64,000 nucleotides of DNA, taken from NCBI RefSeq assembly GCF_011516825.1, contig NZ_WOTA01000012.1, positions 54,334 to 118,333 on the forward strand, in the 5' to 3' direction. This stretch comes from Acetobacter oeni. Its GTDB lineage: Bacteria > Pseudomonadota > Alphaproteobacteria > Acetobacterales > Acetobacteraceae. Positions 17,383 to 27,600 of the stretch are shown piece by piece. The number at the start of each line of letters is the position of its first letter. Position 1 is the stretch's first letter. A program made the translations under genes and the position numbers. The notes beneath the pieces are model-generated. The model was given only the letters and a program-made list of their open reading frames with translations, did not search any database and was not told the origin of the DNA.

Positions 17383-18660
17383 TCAGTCCAGCCGGACGGA
17401 TGGCTGAACGTAGCCGCCGAACCAGTCGGACAGGCAGGCAGCCGTGCCGCGCGCGATGCCGTGCAGTTCGAACTGGTGCTGACGATACAGCGCTGAGTGA
17501 CCGAGGCGGGCGGAAAGCCCATGCAGACGACCGCCACCAAAGGTTTTTCCGTCGGCGAAGACGCCCCAGCCGTTGTAATCACCCAGCGACACGATCGCGC
17601 CCTTGTCATGGTATTCGAACGGCGGCATCGGGTCACCCAGGAGCCAGGCGCCCATATGCGAGGCGAGGTGATGCGCCTGCTGACGCGCGACCTGTGCCGT
17701 CGGCGCGAGGGGGCTGTCTGAGACGTTCGCGCAGTCGCCCACTGCAAAAATACGCGAATCTTCCGTTGTTTGCAGGGTCGGTCCGACCAGCAACTGGCCT
17801 GATCTGCCGCAGGCGAGGCCGCCGAGTTTCGCAGTCACTTCCGGCGCGCAGACCCCGGCGGCCCAGACCCGGAAGGTCGCATCGACCCGCGAGCCGTCTT
17901 TCAGCACGAAACCTTTTTCGTCAGCGGCACTGACCATGGCGCCTGTCCGGACGTCGATTCCGATGGCGCGGAGCTGGCGGGCCGCCGCGTGCGAAACATT
18001 CTCCGGAAAAGCGGGAAGAATACGGGGGCCGGCCTCAAGCAGGCAGATATTGAGTTCCGGCTTGCCGGGCACGAAGCTGTAGAGCGCGGCCAGATCAAGG
18101 GCCTTGTGCAGTTCCGCGGCCAGCTGCACGCCGGTCGCGCCGCCGCCGACGATTGCGATTTCGAGCGGTCTTCCGATCGAATAGGCCTGCAGAACGGCCC
18201 GACGGAATTTGTCGTTGAACGCGTTGGCCTCGACGAGATTGTCTATGAACTGACAGTGTTCGGCAACGCCGGGCGTGCCGAAATCGTTGGCGCGGCTGCC
18301 GATTGCAAAAACGAGGGCATCGTAATCCAGGGTGCGTTCATCCAGGACTTTTTCGCCGTCTTCGAGCAGTGGCGCGAGTGTCAGACGCTGCGCCTTGCGA
18401 TCCAGGCCGGAGATGGCGCCGTAGCAGAATTCGAAATGGTGACCGGCGGCGTGGGAGGCGAAGGGAATGCGGTCTGCTTCATTGGCGGCCGTACCGGCGG
18501 CGAAGCAATGCAGCATGGGTTTCCAGACGTGAGAGAAACTTTCATCGACGAGCGTGATCTGGGCGCGGCCTTTTCGACCGAGCGTGTCACCCAGTCTGGT
18601 TGCGAGCGCAAGACCGGCGATACCGCCACCAACAATGACGAGGCGGGATTTTCTGCTCAC
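17383..18660 (-). CDS. ndh: Type II NADH dehydrogenase / FAD-dependent pyridine nucleotide oxidoreductase
   Basis: 425 residues. The N-terminal FAD-binding motif VIVGGGIAGLALATRLG and a second dinucleotide fold IAIVGGGATGVQLAAELH for NADH are clear, as is the FAD-site segment IFAVGDCANV in the C-terminal part. The SHVWKPMLHCFAAGT segment is typical of NDH-2 enzymes, which pass electrons from NADH to quinone at the inner face of the membrane without pumping protons. The C-terminal part (about 390-425) is amphipathic and could serve as membrane anchor. It is a single-gene unit on the minus strand. The upstream region contains an alternating set of 7-bp arms that may be a regulatory site. An RBS (AAAGGTAA) precedes the ATG. 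Confidence 0.92.
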   Translation of the reverse strand: MSRKSRLVIVGGGIAGLALATRLGDTLGRKGRAQITLVDESFSHVWKPMLHCFAAGTAANEADRIPFASHAAGHHFEFCYGAISGLDRKAQRLTLAPLLEDGEKVLDERTLDYDALVFAIGSRANDFGTPGVAEHCQFIDNLVEANAFNDKFRRAVLQAYSIGRPLEIAIVGGGATGVQLAAELHKALDLAALYSFVPGKPELNICLLEAGPRILPAFPENVSHAAARQLRAIGIDVRTGAMVSAADEKGFVLKDGSRVDATFRVWAAGVCAPEVTAKLGGLACGRSGQLLVGPTLQTTEDSRIFAVGDCANVSDSPLAPTAQVARQQAHHLASHMGAWLLGDPMPPFEYHDKGAIVSLGDYNGWGVFADGKTFGGGRLHGLSARLGHSALYRQHQFELHGIARGTAACLSDWFGGYVQPSVRLD

Positions 18661-18974
18661 GGGATTTACCTTTCAGAAGGCCGCCTGAGCGGACCTTCGC
18701 TCTTCTGTCTGGTCTCATTAGCGGCTGAAGCAGGCGCGCAGATGAGATGCATCTGCCTGACGCAGATGAATAATAACAGCCCACCGGGCCGGAACACGCT
18801 ATTCCCCGGACGGTCACATTCCGGCGACACGATTGTACGCGGCAGTCAGAATATTGTGTTTATACCGGTCTTTAACACACGCTGCGGAGCGTTGTCGCAC
18901 AGCAGCCACGTTCCCGGGGGCCTGTATCTGTTTTTGCGGGCCTCCGGGGACGGGTCGCATGGCTAAGACATTCT
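18661..18974. other. Intergenic region upstream of ndh, no gene seen
   Basis: 314 bp with no convincing open frame. It holds the alternating GCAGATG/CATCTGC arms at 18738-18768 and a 10-bp GC-rich hairpin (CCCGGGGGCC at 18913-18922 with GGCCTCCGGG at 18939-18948, one G-U pair). That hairpin lies 27 nt downstream of the WD40 gene stop on the minus strand and may end that transcript. It is not followed by a T-run. Confidence 0.6.
18738..18768. promoter_or_regulatory. Three alternating 7-bp arms upstream of ndh
   Basis: GCAGATG (18738-18744), CATCTGC (18750-18756) and GCAGATG (18762-18768) are spaced exactly 12 bp start to start. The middle arm can pair with either neighbour, so this may be a paired operator or a switchable RNA hairpin. 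It lies 78-108 bp upstream of the ndh start codon. The binding factor is unknown. Confidence 0.45.
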
Positions 18975-20036
18975 TCAGGAGTCGGATGACAGATTAACAA
19001 GACCGATCCGTCCGTTTTCCGTGCCGTATCCGAGCGTGCAGCCGTCGGAGCTGATGGCCAGCGCCGTGACGGCGTCGCCATCTCCGGTGCAGACGGGCAG
19101 AACCCGCTGGGAATTGTAGTCGATCATCAGGACCGCGCCGTTTGCAAAGCCGGCGACCAGCAGCTCCTGCGTGGGGTGAGTGGCGACACGGGTGCAGAGC
19201 ACGCCCGGAATGCCCGGCATTTCGGCGGGCGGTTTGCCCATCGGGCCACCACCGAAGAACGGCCAGAGCACGACACAATCGGCACCGCTGGTGGCGAGCC
19301 ATCTGCCATTGCGGGTGAAGGCCAGCGAGGCGACCTTTGACGGGTAGCCGCTCATGCGCATGTTATGGCCGTCCGACAGACGCCATCCGTGCAGTTCGTT
19401 TTCCTGCATGGAGGTGACGAGCGCTTCTCCGCCGGGATGGATGGCGACGCCGATATGGCTGCCTTTCCATTCCAGCTGGCGCGGTTTGCCGTCCTTCGAC
19501 TGCACGAACCAGAGGGACGCGCCGTTATAATGTGAGGCGGCGAGGCGCTTGCCTCTGGCATCGAAGGCAATGCCCGAGACTGTGGAGGGATGTTCGAGCG
19601 TCCGCAGGAGGGTGGTGCCGTCGCCCTTGCGAATCTGCACGTCCTTGCCTGTGGCGCAGGCGATAATCTGTGTTTTGCCGCCCGCCCATGTGGCGACATG
19701 TTCGATCCAGCGGCGGGTTTTGGCGAGCGTTTCCACGCTGTCTGTGGAGACGCGGGCCAGCTTGCAGTCTTCGCCGCCGGTAAGGAAGGTATTTCCGGCC
19801 ACATCCGGCGCGAGGGCGGGGATGGGGCCGTCATGGGCTTCCACAACTGTCCATTTATCGGGACTTTTCAGGTCTGCCCGGTCCGCGATAATCAGGTCGC
19901 CCTCAGCCGTGGCGAAGGCGAAGGCGCTGTTATCGCGCGAGGCGCAGCAGGCGGTGATATGCCCGTCTGTCGTCCGTTCCGCGCCGCGATGATCCACGAT
20001 TCCGGCGAACACGGATTCTGCCGACTGATCGCTCAT
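18975..20036 (-). CDS. WD40 repeat protein
   Basis: 353 residues starting at the ATG of MSDQSAESVF; upstream in-frame codons exist but look non-coding, and GGAACCGGA precedes this ATG. The protein is a beta-propeller with about six to seven WD40-type blades (for example DGHITACCASRDNSAFAFATAEGDL, VSGIAFDARGKRLAASHYNGASLWF and VASLAFTRNGRWLATSGADCVVLWPF). It has no signal peptide and is presumably a cytoplasmic interaction platform. It lies 104 bp downstream of a COG0523 GTPase gene on the same strand, so the two are probably co-transcribed. A role as partner of the metallochaperone is an inference from that pairing. Confidence 0.85.
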   Translation of the reverse strand: MSDQSAESVFAGIVDHRGAERTTDGHITACCASRDNSAFAFATAEGDLIIADRADLKSPDKWTVVEAHDGPIPALAPDVAGNTFLTGGEDCKLARVSTDSVETLAKTRRWIEHVATWAGGKTQIIACATGKDVQIRKGDGTTLLRTLEHPSTVSGIAFDARGKRLAASHYNGASLWFVQSKDGKPRQLEWKGSHIGVAIHPGGEALVTSMQENELHGWRLSDGHNMRMSGYPSKVASLAFTRNGRWLATSGADCVVLWPFFGGGPMGKPPAEMPGIPGVLCTRVATHPTQELLVAGFANGAVLMIDYNSQRVLPVCTGDGDAVTALAISSDGCTLGYGTENGRIGLVNLSSDS

Positions 20037-20140
20037 TCCGGTTCCATTCTTTCCAGTGTTTCGGGCCAGCGTTTCAGCCCGGTATTTCAGGCTGCGGACA
20101 CACATGTCCCACCCGGCGCGTGTCCGGGCGGGACATCAGG

Positions 20141-21148
20141 TCAGGCGCGGCAGCTTTCGAATCCGCGACGCAGACGCGGGCGGTTGAGGTTCTTGCCGAT
20201 GAACACCAGGCGGGACTCGCGCTTCTCGCCGTCTTTCCACGGGCCGATATACCCGCCATCAGCCATCATATGCACGGCCTGGAACGCGAAACGATCATCC
20301 TGGCCTTCAAAATTCAGGATGCCTTTGGAGCGGAGAATATCGGCGCCCTGCTCCTGGAGAAGCGCATTGATCCAGGCGTTGAAACGCCCCTCATGCAGCG
20401 GCTCGGTGACGGTGAACGAGACGCTGGTGACGCCTTCTTCATGCGAATGTTCGGTATTTTCGAGAAAATCAGGCTCATAGGCCAGGGCGCGTTCGAGATC
20501 GAAGCCCCCCTGGTCCAGCACGTCGGTCAGCGGGACATTGCCGCGCTGAGCGCGGTGAATCCGGACATACGCATTGATCTGCCGGAGCCGGGCCTCGATC
20601 TCATCCAGCTTTGCTTCGCTGACGAGATCGGTCTTGTTGAGAATGATCACATCGGCGAACGCGACCTGATGGACGGCTTCCGGGCTCTCCTGAAGCGTCT
20701 GAAGCACGTTGTAAGCATCCACGACGGTAACGACGGCGTCCAGGCGGGTTTTGCCGCGCACGTCCTCATCGACGAAGAAGGTCTGCGCGACGGGCGCGGG
20801 GTCGGCAAGGCCGGTGGTTTCGACGATGATGCCGTCGAATTTCGTACGGCGTTTCATCAGGCTGCCGAGAATACGGATCAGATCGCCGCGCACGGTGCAG
20901 CAGATACAGCCGTTGTTCATTTCGAACACTTCCTCGTCGGCATCGACGACGAGGTCGTTATCGACGCCGAGTTCGCCGAACTCATTGATAACAACAGCAT
21001 ATTTCCGGCCATGTTCGGCGGTCAGGATATGGTTGAGCAGCGTGGTTTTGCCGGCGCCGAGAAAGCCGGTCAGGACGGTGACCGGGACGAGAGCGGTTCC
21101 GTCCGGTCCCGCCTCAGGGGCGGTCGGGGCATCCTGTGTCGCGGACAT
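20141..21148 (-). CDS. COG0523/CobW-family GTP-binding metallochaperone
   Basis: 335 residues. Walker A GFLGAGKTT (28-36), the metal-binding C-I-C-C at 81-84 in NNGCICCTVRGDL, a conserved ETTGLADPAP segment, the GTP-specificity motif NKTD, and the C-terminal CobW_C domain ending near RLVFIGKNL. Members of this G3E GTPase family insert or deliver metal ions, often zinc. The gene has a strong ribosome-binding site (GGAGACCACC before ATG) and is followed by the WD40 gene. There is no cobalamin gene cluster nearby, so a zinc-related role is more likely than cobaltochelatase support. No Zur-like palindrome was seen in its upstream region, unlike the TonB receptor gene at 48781-51099. Confidence 0.9.
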   Translation of the reverse strand: MSATQDAPTAPEAGPDGTALVPVTVLTGFLGAGKTTLLNHILTAEHGRKYAVVINEFGELGVDNDLVVDADEEVFEMNNGCICCTVRGDLIRILGSLMKRRTKFDGIIVETTGLADPAPVAQTFFVDEDVRGKTRLDAVVTVVDAYNVLQTLQESPEAVHQVAFADVIILNKTDLVSEAKLDEIEARLRQINAYVRIHRAQRGNVPLTDVLDQGGFDLERALAYEPDFLENTEHSHEEGVTSVSFTVTEPLHEGRFNAWINALLQEQGADILRSKGILNFEGQDDRFAFQAVHMMADGGYIGPWKDGEKRESRLVFIGKNLNRPRLRRGFESCRA

Positions 21149-21250
21149 GGTGGTCTCCTTCTCTGGCGGCGGTCAGATCCGACGGGTCATGGAATCACGA
21201 TATAGGCATGCCGGGGCCATCCGGCAAAGATGAGCAGCCAGGCTGACGGA

Positions 21251-24200
21251 TCAGAAAATCTTTCGCAGTACGCCGGGCAGGAAAATGCTGAACGGGCTGA
21301 CGGAAAATGCCGGATCGTCCAGCTTACCTTTCAACCCGAATTTTACGGCGAGGAAACCGCCGCCTTTTTCCGGCGCGAACAGGCGACCGATCGCGGGGAG
21401 GCCGCCCGGCAGGGCATTGACGGCGAAGGCGGGGACAATGGTGCCGGACAGATCGAGGGTTCCGGCATCGAGATTGACCGGGCCTTCCAGGGTGGCGCCG
21501 AGAGCGCCGTTTCCGGCCCGGCCATCGTGGATATGCAGGATGCCGTCGGCGAAGGAGACCGGCATCTCGAACCGCAGAACCTCGAACTTTGATTCGTTTT
21601 TTGTATTCAGCCAGCCGTAGATGGACAGGTTTCGCGCGATGCGGAGAGCTTCGGGCGCTCTTGTAATCACGAAAGGGGTGACGTTCAGCGTGCCTTTGAA
21701 CGGTGCGCTGGCCCGCGTGTCATCGAAACGGCCGTCGAGCTTCGCATGGCCGCCGCTCATGAGGTCCGTCACTCTGAGCTTGTCGAGAAGCATGCCGAAA
21801 TCGGGCACATCGGCGGTGAATCGCCGGGTATTTCCCGCAGGTTCGATGTTGACGGTGGCCGGTGTCGGCGTGGTCATGGCGAAACGCAGTCGCTCGATGC
21901 GGGTGCCGTTATGATCGATATGGGCTCTGACGCCGCCGAGGGCGCTGTCTTTGCCATACCAGAGGGTGTCGGCATCAACGTCTATGAGCCAGGAACGGCC
22001 CGGCGGCCCTTTGATCCGGCCGCTGGCGGCTTCCGGCACATGGAACGTCGTCGGCGTCGACCCGGTGTCTTTGGGCTTACCCTGAACCAGAGGCGTGAGA
22101 TCGAGGGTGCTGGCCCGGACATGAACGGCGATCGGGCCGCTGTTGCTAAAGGGTATGGTCAGCCGGGCCGAGCCGACGGAACGGCTGATCCGGAAGTTCG
22201 GCAGCAGCAGTTCCGGTGGCCCGTTCGGATGAAATTTCGCCTCGCCGTTGAGCTTCAGGTCCGGACCTGAAGCTCTGATTTCCTCGACGGACTGAAGCTT
22301 GCCGTCGTCAACATACAGCACGGCGTGCGCACTGGCCGGAACCGACGGGGCCTTGCTCCAGACAGGCAGATGGATGCCGGCGTTCAGCATGTTCAGGTCC
22401 AGCGCGACGGTATCGGGCAGATCCTTGATCATGGTGTAATTAACAGCGATTTCGGCGCGATTATAGAAGTAGCTGCTGACCGGAATCCCGGCCGCTTCGA
22501 CGTTCTCCGGAGTCAGGTGCAGATGGGCCAGCACGTGATCGACCGTCCCGCCTGACGGCACATCATCGAAAGTCGTGTCGGCTTTTACATCGGCGGGGAT
22601 GTGGCTGAACAGCACATGACCGGCCAGGGTCATGCCGTGCATGGTGACGTCGGTATCCAGCGTTCCGTCATCGACGGCCCGCCCCATGGCCACGTCGCCC
22701 AGATGCAGACGGGTGAGATGAGCGTGACCGTCCAGCGTCATGTCGTCGGTGCTCACATGGGCGCGGAGCGGCAGTTGCAGCGTGAAGCCGATCAGCGCGT
22801 TGCCACGCGGATGTGTGAAGGGGATCGGGTGGCGCGACAGGACGTGCAGACGCGGTTCGGCGAGCAGGGCGAGCTGGTCGCGCAGATCGCCCGCGAGTTC
22901 GACATGAATGGTGCCGATCTGGTCTTTCTTGTCCAGGTCGCTGATGATCATGCTGCCGGGTTTGAGGATCAGCTTCCCGGTGCCGGTGGCACCGACATTG
23001 TGGCCGGTGCGGATCGTGGGCTGATAACCGTTCTGAAACCCGATTTTAATGGTGCGCGGATCGACGAATTCGAGATGGGCGTCCAGACCTTCCATCGGGA
23101 TGATCGGACGCAGCCAGTGCAGTTCCATTGCCTGCCCGTCGAGACCGCCCGAAACGCTGGTCACGTCAGCGGACTGTCCTGTCCGGTCGGGACCGATGCC
23201 GAGCGTGATATGCAGATTCCGCACCGTTCCGGCCGTGATGTTTTTTGTCACCCAGAGACGGGCGCCTTTCGCGGCGGCGGCGGGCCACCAGGTCCCCAGT
23301 TTTGTGAACGGCATGTCGGACAGCGCAACACTCGCCGTTCCGGTCACTTTGCGCGGGACACCTATATTCTTCCACTCGAACTCTCCGCTGGCGGTAAACT
23401 GTGGTGGCGGGAAGATCTCCGGCGCGGCTGTTGCGGACGAAGGCGGGCTGGCCGGCTGGGTTACGACGACCGGAGGGGCTGACGCGACAGGGGGCGCGGC
23501 AGGGAGCACGGGGGGCTCGCGCAGCTGGATGGCGACATTCCCGATAGTGAGACGAACGGGCCAGGAGCCGGCCTTTCTGTCACCGGGAGTCAGATGCAGG
23601 GCGGCGGTGCCGTGCTGCGTGAACAGCCATGATCCCGCGGCTTTTATCTGCCCTTCGCCGAGAGAGAGCATGGCACTGACATCGGCCGGCATCATGTAAT
23701 GGCGGACCGGTCCCGCGCGGAGGATCACGTCTGCATCCAGCCCGACCGGGGCACGTACGGCATCCAGCCCCGGCAGCACGGAGGCCAGGCCAGCGGGCGT
23801 TACGGGGTCGAGCGCGATATGCCAGGCCAGTGTGTTATCCGGAGCCAGCGCACCTTTTGCCGTCAGTTTTGCCTGGAAAGGATGTGTGGCGTCGCCCTGA
23901 TCCGGCACTTCCGAGACGCCGACGGTCAGTGTGCCCGACAGGCCGTGCCGGTGTTTCACGGCGACGGGTGTGAGGTCGGCTTCCAGCGGATCGACGGTCC
24001 ATCGGGCGTGGAGCTGGTCATCGGCCAGAGTGATGTGCGTGTTGCTGAGCAGAACACGGTGGAGTTTCGACGGGTCGACCGCCAGGCCCCCGCCTGCGGA
24101 AGACGCCGGGCCAGGCAGGTCCAGGTCGATCGCGCCACCGGCGTTGCGGCGCAGCAGGATGCCGGCGCCGCTGATGCGGAGATCGGTGACGGCGATCGCG

Positions 24201-24625
24201 CCATGAAGGAGAGGAAACGCATCGAGGGCGATGGCGCCGGAGGCGATCCGGTCCGCCACATGGCCCGCTGAATCGAGAATCCGCACGTCATCGAGTTCAA
24301 GCAGGACGGGCGAGCCGAAGCCATCGCGCAGACCTGTCCAGCACAGCCGTGCGCGGGCGATATCGAGTCTGCCGCGCGGCGGGGCGCCTTTCGGCCCGTT
24401 GATAACGGCCAGGGGAAGGAACGGACGGAGCGCGGGAGTGACGTCAACCGGACCGAACATCATCGCGACCAGCAGCGACAGAACGGCCAGAGCCGGCAGA
24501 CCGATAACGAGACCGATCGCGGCCAGCCCGGCGATCAGCAGACGTTTCGGACGCTTCTTTTTCAATTGCGGAGCGGAACCGGAAATCCCGGATCGCGACG
24601 GGCCGGCTTGACCGGGATCGCTCAT
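21251..24625 (-). CDS. Large AsmA-like/YhdP-type envelope protein
   Basis: 1124 residues. A basic cytoplasmic N-terminus (KKKRPKRL), one transmembrane helix at about 29-55 and then a very long, beta-rich periplasmic region are the hallmarks of AsmA-like/YhdP proteins, which bridge the envelope and are thought to move phospholipids to the outer membrane. The C-terminal region (about 1000-1124: LSIYGWLNTKNESKFEVLRFEMPVSF, GTLDLSGTIVPAFAVNALPG) matches the AsmA_2/DUF3971-type end. A Pro/Ala-rich hinge (PVLPAAPPVASAPPVVV) interrupts it at about 370-410. The ATG has AAGGGA upstream. It is divergent from glnE with only about 40 bp between the starts. Confidence 0.85.
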   Translation of the reverse strand: MSDPGQAGPSRSGISGSAPQLKKKRPKRLLIAGLAAIGLVIGLPALAVLSLLVAMMFGPVDVTPALRPFLPLAVINGPKGAPPRGRLDIARARLCWTGLRDGFGSPVLLELDDVRILDSAGHVADRIASGAIALDAFPLLHGAIAVTDLRISGAGILLRRNAGGAIDLDLPGPASSAGGGLAVDPSKLHRVLLSNTHITLADDQLHARWTVDPLEADLTPVAVKHRHGLSGTLTVGVSEVPDQGDATHPFQAKLTAKGALAPDNTLAWHIALDPVTPAGLASVLPGLDAVRAPVGLDADVILRAGPVRHYMMPADVSAMLSLGEGQIKAAGSWLFTQHGTAALHLTPGDRKAGSWPVRLTIGNVAIQLREPPVLPAAPPVASAPPVVVTQPASPPSSATAAPEIFPPPQFTASGEFEWKNIGVPRKVTGTASVALSDMPFTKLGTWWPAAAAKGARLWVTKNITAGTVRNLHITLGIGPDRTGQSADVTSVSGGLDGQAMELHWLRPIIPMEGLDAHLEFVDPRTIKIGFQNGYQPTIRTGHNVGATGTGKLILKPGSMIISDLDKKDQIGTIHVELAGDLRDQLALLAEPRLHVLSRHPIPFTHPRGNALIGFTLQLPLRAHVSTDDMTLDGHAHLTRLHLGDVAMGRAVDDGTLDTDVTMHGMTLAGHVLFSHIPADVKADTTFDDVPSGGTVDHVLAHLHLTPENVEAAGIPVSSYFYNRAEIAVNYTMIKDLPDTVALDLNMLNAGIHLPVWSKAPSVPASAHAVLYVDDGKLQSVEEIRASGPDLKLNGEAKFHPNGPPELLLPNFRISRSVGSARLTIPFSNSGPIAVHVRASTLDLTPLVQGKPKDTGSTPTTFHVPEAASGRIKGPPGRSWLIDVDADTLWYGKDSALGGVRAHIDHNGTRIERLRFAMTTPTPATVNIEPAGNTRRFTADVPDFGMLLDKLRVTDLMSGGHAKLDGRFDDTRASAPFKGTLNVTPFVITRAPEALRIARNLSIYGWLNTKNESKFEVLRFEMPVSFADGILHIHDGRAGNGALGATLEGPVNLDAGTLDLSGTIVPAFAVNALPGGLPAIGRLFAPEKGGGFLAVKFGLKGKLDDPAFSVSPFSIFLPGVLRKIF

Positions 24626-24663
24626 CGCCGCATCCCTTGCTGGCCCATTATTGCGTAAAGCTC

Positions 24664-27600
24664 ATGCCCCACCGTAAAATCTCTCGCCCGTCTGCTTCCG
24701 TGCCGTCCGCCGCTCCGGCAAAGACCGGGGCAATGCGCCGGAAATGTGGCGATTCCGATCACATCTCTCCGGATGACGACACCCGTGAGCCGGCACGGGA
24801 ACCGCGGCGCGAGATCGGCTGGCGGGCGCGGCGTCATCCCGGCTGGCCGGAGGCGGAGTGGCCGGAGGCGGCCGATCCGGAGGCGGCGGATCGTTTCCTG
24901 GAAGATATGACCGCTCTGTGGCGGGAGGCGGAGCTTGACCCTGGCATGCTGCACGCGCCGGGAATCCCGGATCTGCTCGCCTGTATCGGTGGAAACAGCC
25001 CTTATCTGGCGGATCTCATCCGGCGCGCGCCGGATGATTTCGTGCGCCTGATCACGGACGGACCGGATGTTTTCACCGATGCCGCGCTGGCTGGAATCGC
25101 GGCGCTGCCGGTCACGGGTGAACTCGAGATGATCGCGACGGCGCTGCGCCAGGCAAAGGGGCGCGTGGCGCTGGCGAGCGCGCTGGCCGATATCGGCAGG
25201 TTCTGGACCTTGGAATCGGTCACGCAGGCGCTGAGCCGGCTGGCTGATACGGCACTCGATGTTGCTGTCAGGCATCTGCTGCGTGCGGCCCATGATGCCG
25301 GGCGCCTCTCATTGCTAGACCCCGCGCGTCCTGCGCGTGGCAGTGGCTACGTTGTGCTGGCGATGGGAAAGCTGGGCGCGCGGGAACTGAACTTCTCCTC
25401 GGATATCGATCTCGTGGCGCTGTTTGACGCCACTCTGCATGAGGATCCGGATTCCGCCAGGCAGGTTTTCATTCGCATGACTAGCGACCTTGTCCGGCTC
25501 ATGGAAGCACGCGATGCGAATGGTTACGTCTTTCGCACCGATCTGCGCCTGCGCCCGGACCCGTCCGCGACGCCGCTGGCCGTGTCGATGCCGGCTGCCA
25601 TTTCCTACTATGAAAGTCTTGGCCAGACATGGGAGCGGGCGGCGATGACCAAGGCCCGCCCGGTGGCGGGAAACATCACGCTCGGGCGGGATTTTCTGCG
25701 GGTCATTCACCCGTTTGTCTGGCGCCGTCATCTCGATTTCGCGCTGATCGACGACATTCACGACATGAAAGCGAAGATCGACCGGCACCGGAAACCGGGA
25801 CGCACGGGGCTGGCCGGGCTGTCGGATTCGATTCTGACCGATCCGGACGGAGATGTGCACTGGCTTCTGGGCCACAATGTCAAACTGGGCGAAGGCGGCA
25901 TCCGGGAGATCGAGTTCGTCGCCCAGGCCATGCAGCTGATCTGGGGCGGACGGACGCCCGGCCTGCGGGACCGGACGACGCTGGGCGCGCTGCGCACGCT
26001 GACGCGCTCGGGGCACATGCCGCGGGAGGAAGCGGAGATTCTGGCGCGGGCTTACCGGCTGCTGCGTGAAACCGAGCATCGCGTGCAGATGCGGGCGGAC
26101 CAGCAGACGCATCAGCTCCCGGACACGGAGGCGGGATTCGGGGCGCTGGCCCTGTTTCTCGGTTATGCGAGCGGCGGCGATCTGGCGCTTGATCTGCTGC
26201 CCCAGATGCGGGCGGCCCGCCGGATTTTCGAACGGCACTTCAGGACGCCCGCGCCTGAAGACGCGGCGGACATGCCGGAGTTCGACCTGAACGCCGACGA
26301 TCTGCCGGCGCGGCTGGGCGCCACCGGCTTTCCGGAGGCGGAATGCGACGCAGCGGCGACGATCATGTCGCACTGGGCCGGCAACACCCGGCGGGCACTG
26401 CGGTCGGAACGGGCGCATGCGCTGTTGCGCAATCTGCTGCCACAACTGCTCACCAGCTTTATCGCCGGGCGTGACCCGCTGGGCTGTGTGCGTCATTTCG
26501 ACACACTGCTGTCCAGGCAGCGGGCCGGGGTGCAGCTGCTGTCGCTTCTGGAGCGCAACCCGAAGCTGATTACCCGTATTGTCGCCATTTTCGATGCGTC
26601 ACCGTTTCTGGCCAGCCATCTGGCCGATATACCATCGGCACTTGAGGGGCTGCTTGAGCCACAGGAGAGTGACGAGACGGCTCTCAGCACGGCAACCGGG
26701 CAGATCCGGCTGCTGGCGGCGGAAAAGCCGCCCCGGGAGCTTCTGGTGGCGCGGCTTCGCCCGCTCGTCCGGGCCGAGGAGTTCCGTCTCTCCGTCGCCC
26801 GACTGGAGGGGCGTCTCACTGAGGATAAAGCGGCGCTTGCCCGCACAACTGTCGCGGATGTTGTGATCGGCGTGTTGCTGGAGGCCACATTCCGCGAGCA
26901 TCGCATCCGGCATGGCCGGGTCGAGGGCGGCGGCGTGACGGTCGTGGCGCTTGGCAAGGCCGGATCGCGCGAGATGATGACGGGGTCGGACCTCGATCTG
27001 ATGCTGATTTTCGATCATCCGGAGGACATTTCGTCCAGCTCGTCCCTGCCGGGCGCGACGGAGTCGCCGGTTCGTGAACTGGCCGTGTCTCAGTATTATC
27101 TTCGCCTTGCCAACAGCTTCATCGCGGCGCTGACGGCACCCGATGCGGAAGGACCGCTTTACGAAGTGGACATGCGGCTTCGCCCTTCGGGCGCGGCCGG
27201 ACCCGTCGCCGTCTCACGCGCTGCGTTTGTGCGTTATCACGCCGGATCGTCCTGGACGTGGGAGCGAATGACGCTTACCCGCGCCCGGATCGTTGCGACG
27301 GCCGGAGAGGCGGGCGTGAAACAGGTAATGAAGACAACGCTTCAGGCGGATCTGGAGTCGATTCTCTCCGGGTCCGGCCAGACACCGGCGCCGGATATCC
27401 GGGCGGATGCGGCGGCGATGCGCTCCCGCCTTGCGCGGGATATGCCGCCATCCGGACCATGGGATGTCAAACGCCGGGCCGGCGGGCTGATGGAGGTGGA
27501 GTTCATTGCACAGGCCCTGCAACTGATCGCGGGTTCAGCGGAGGCCCGCTCTCCCTGCACGCCACGGGCGTTCCGCCTGCTGGCGCGGGCCGGGGTGCTG

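Noticed and set aside
25315..26496. 393-codon minus-strand open frame opposite glnE
   Set aside because: glnE motifs on the plus strand are unambiguous; the antisense translation has no family character.
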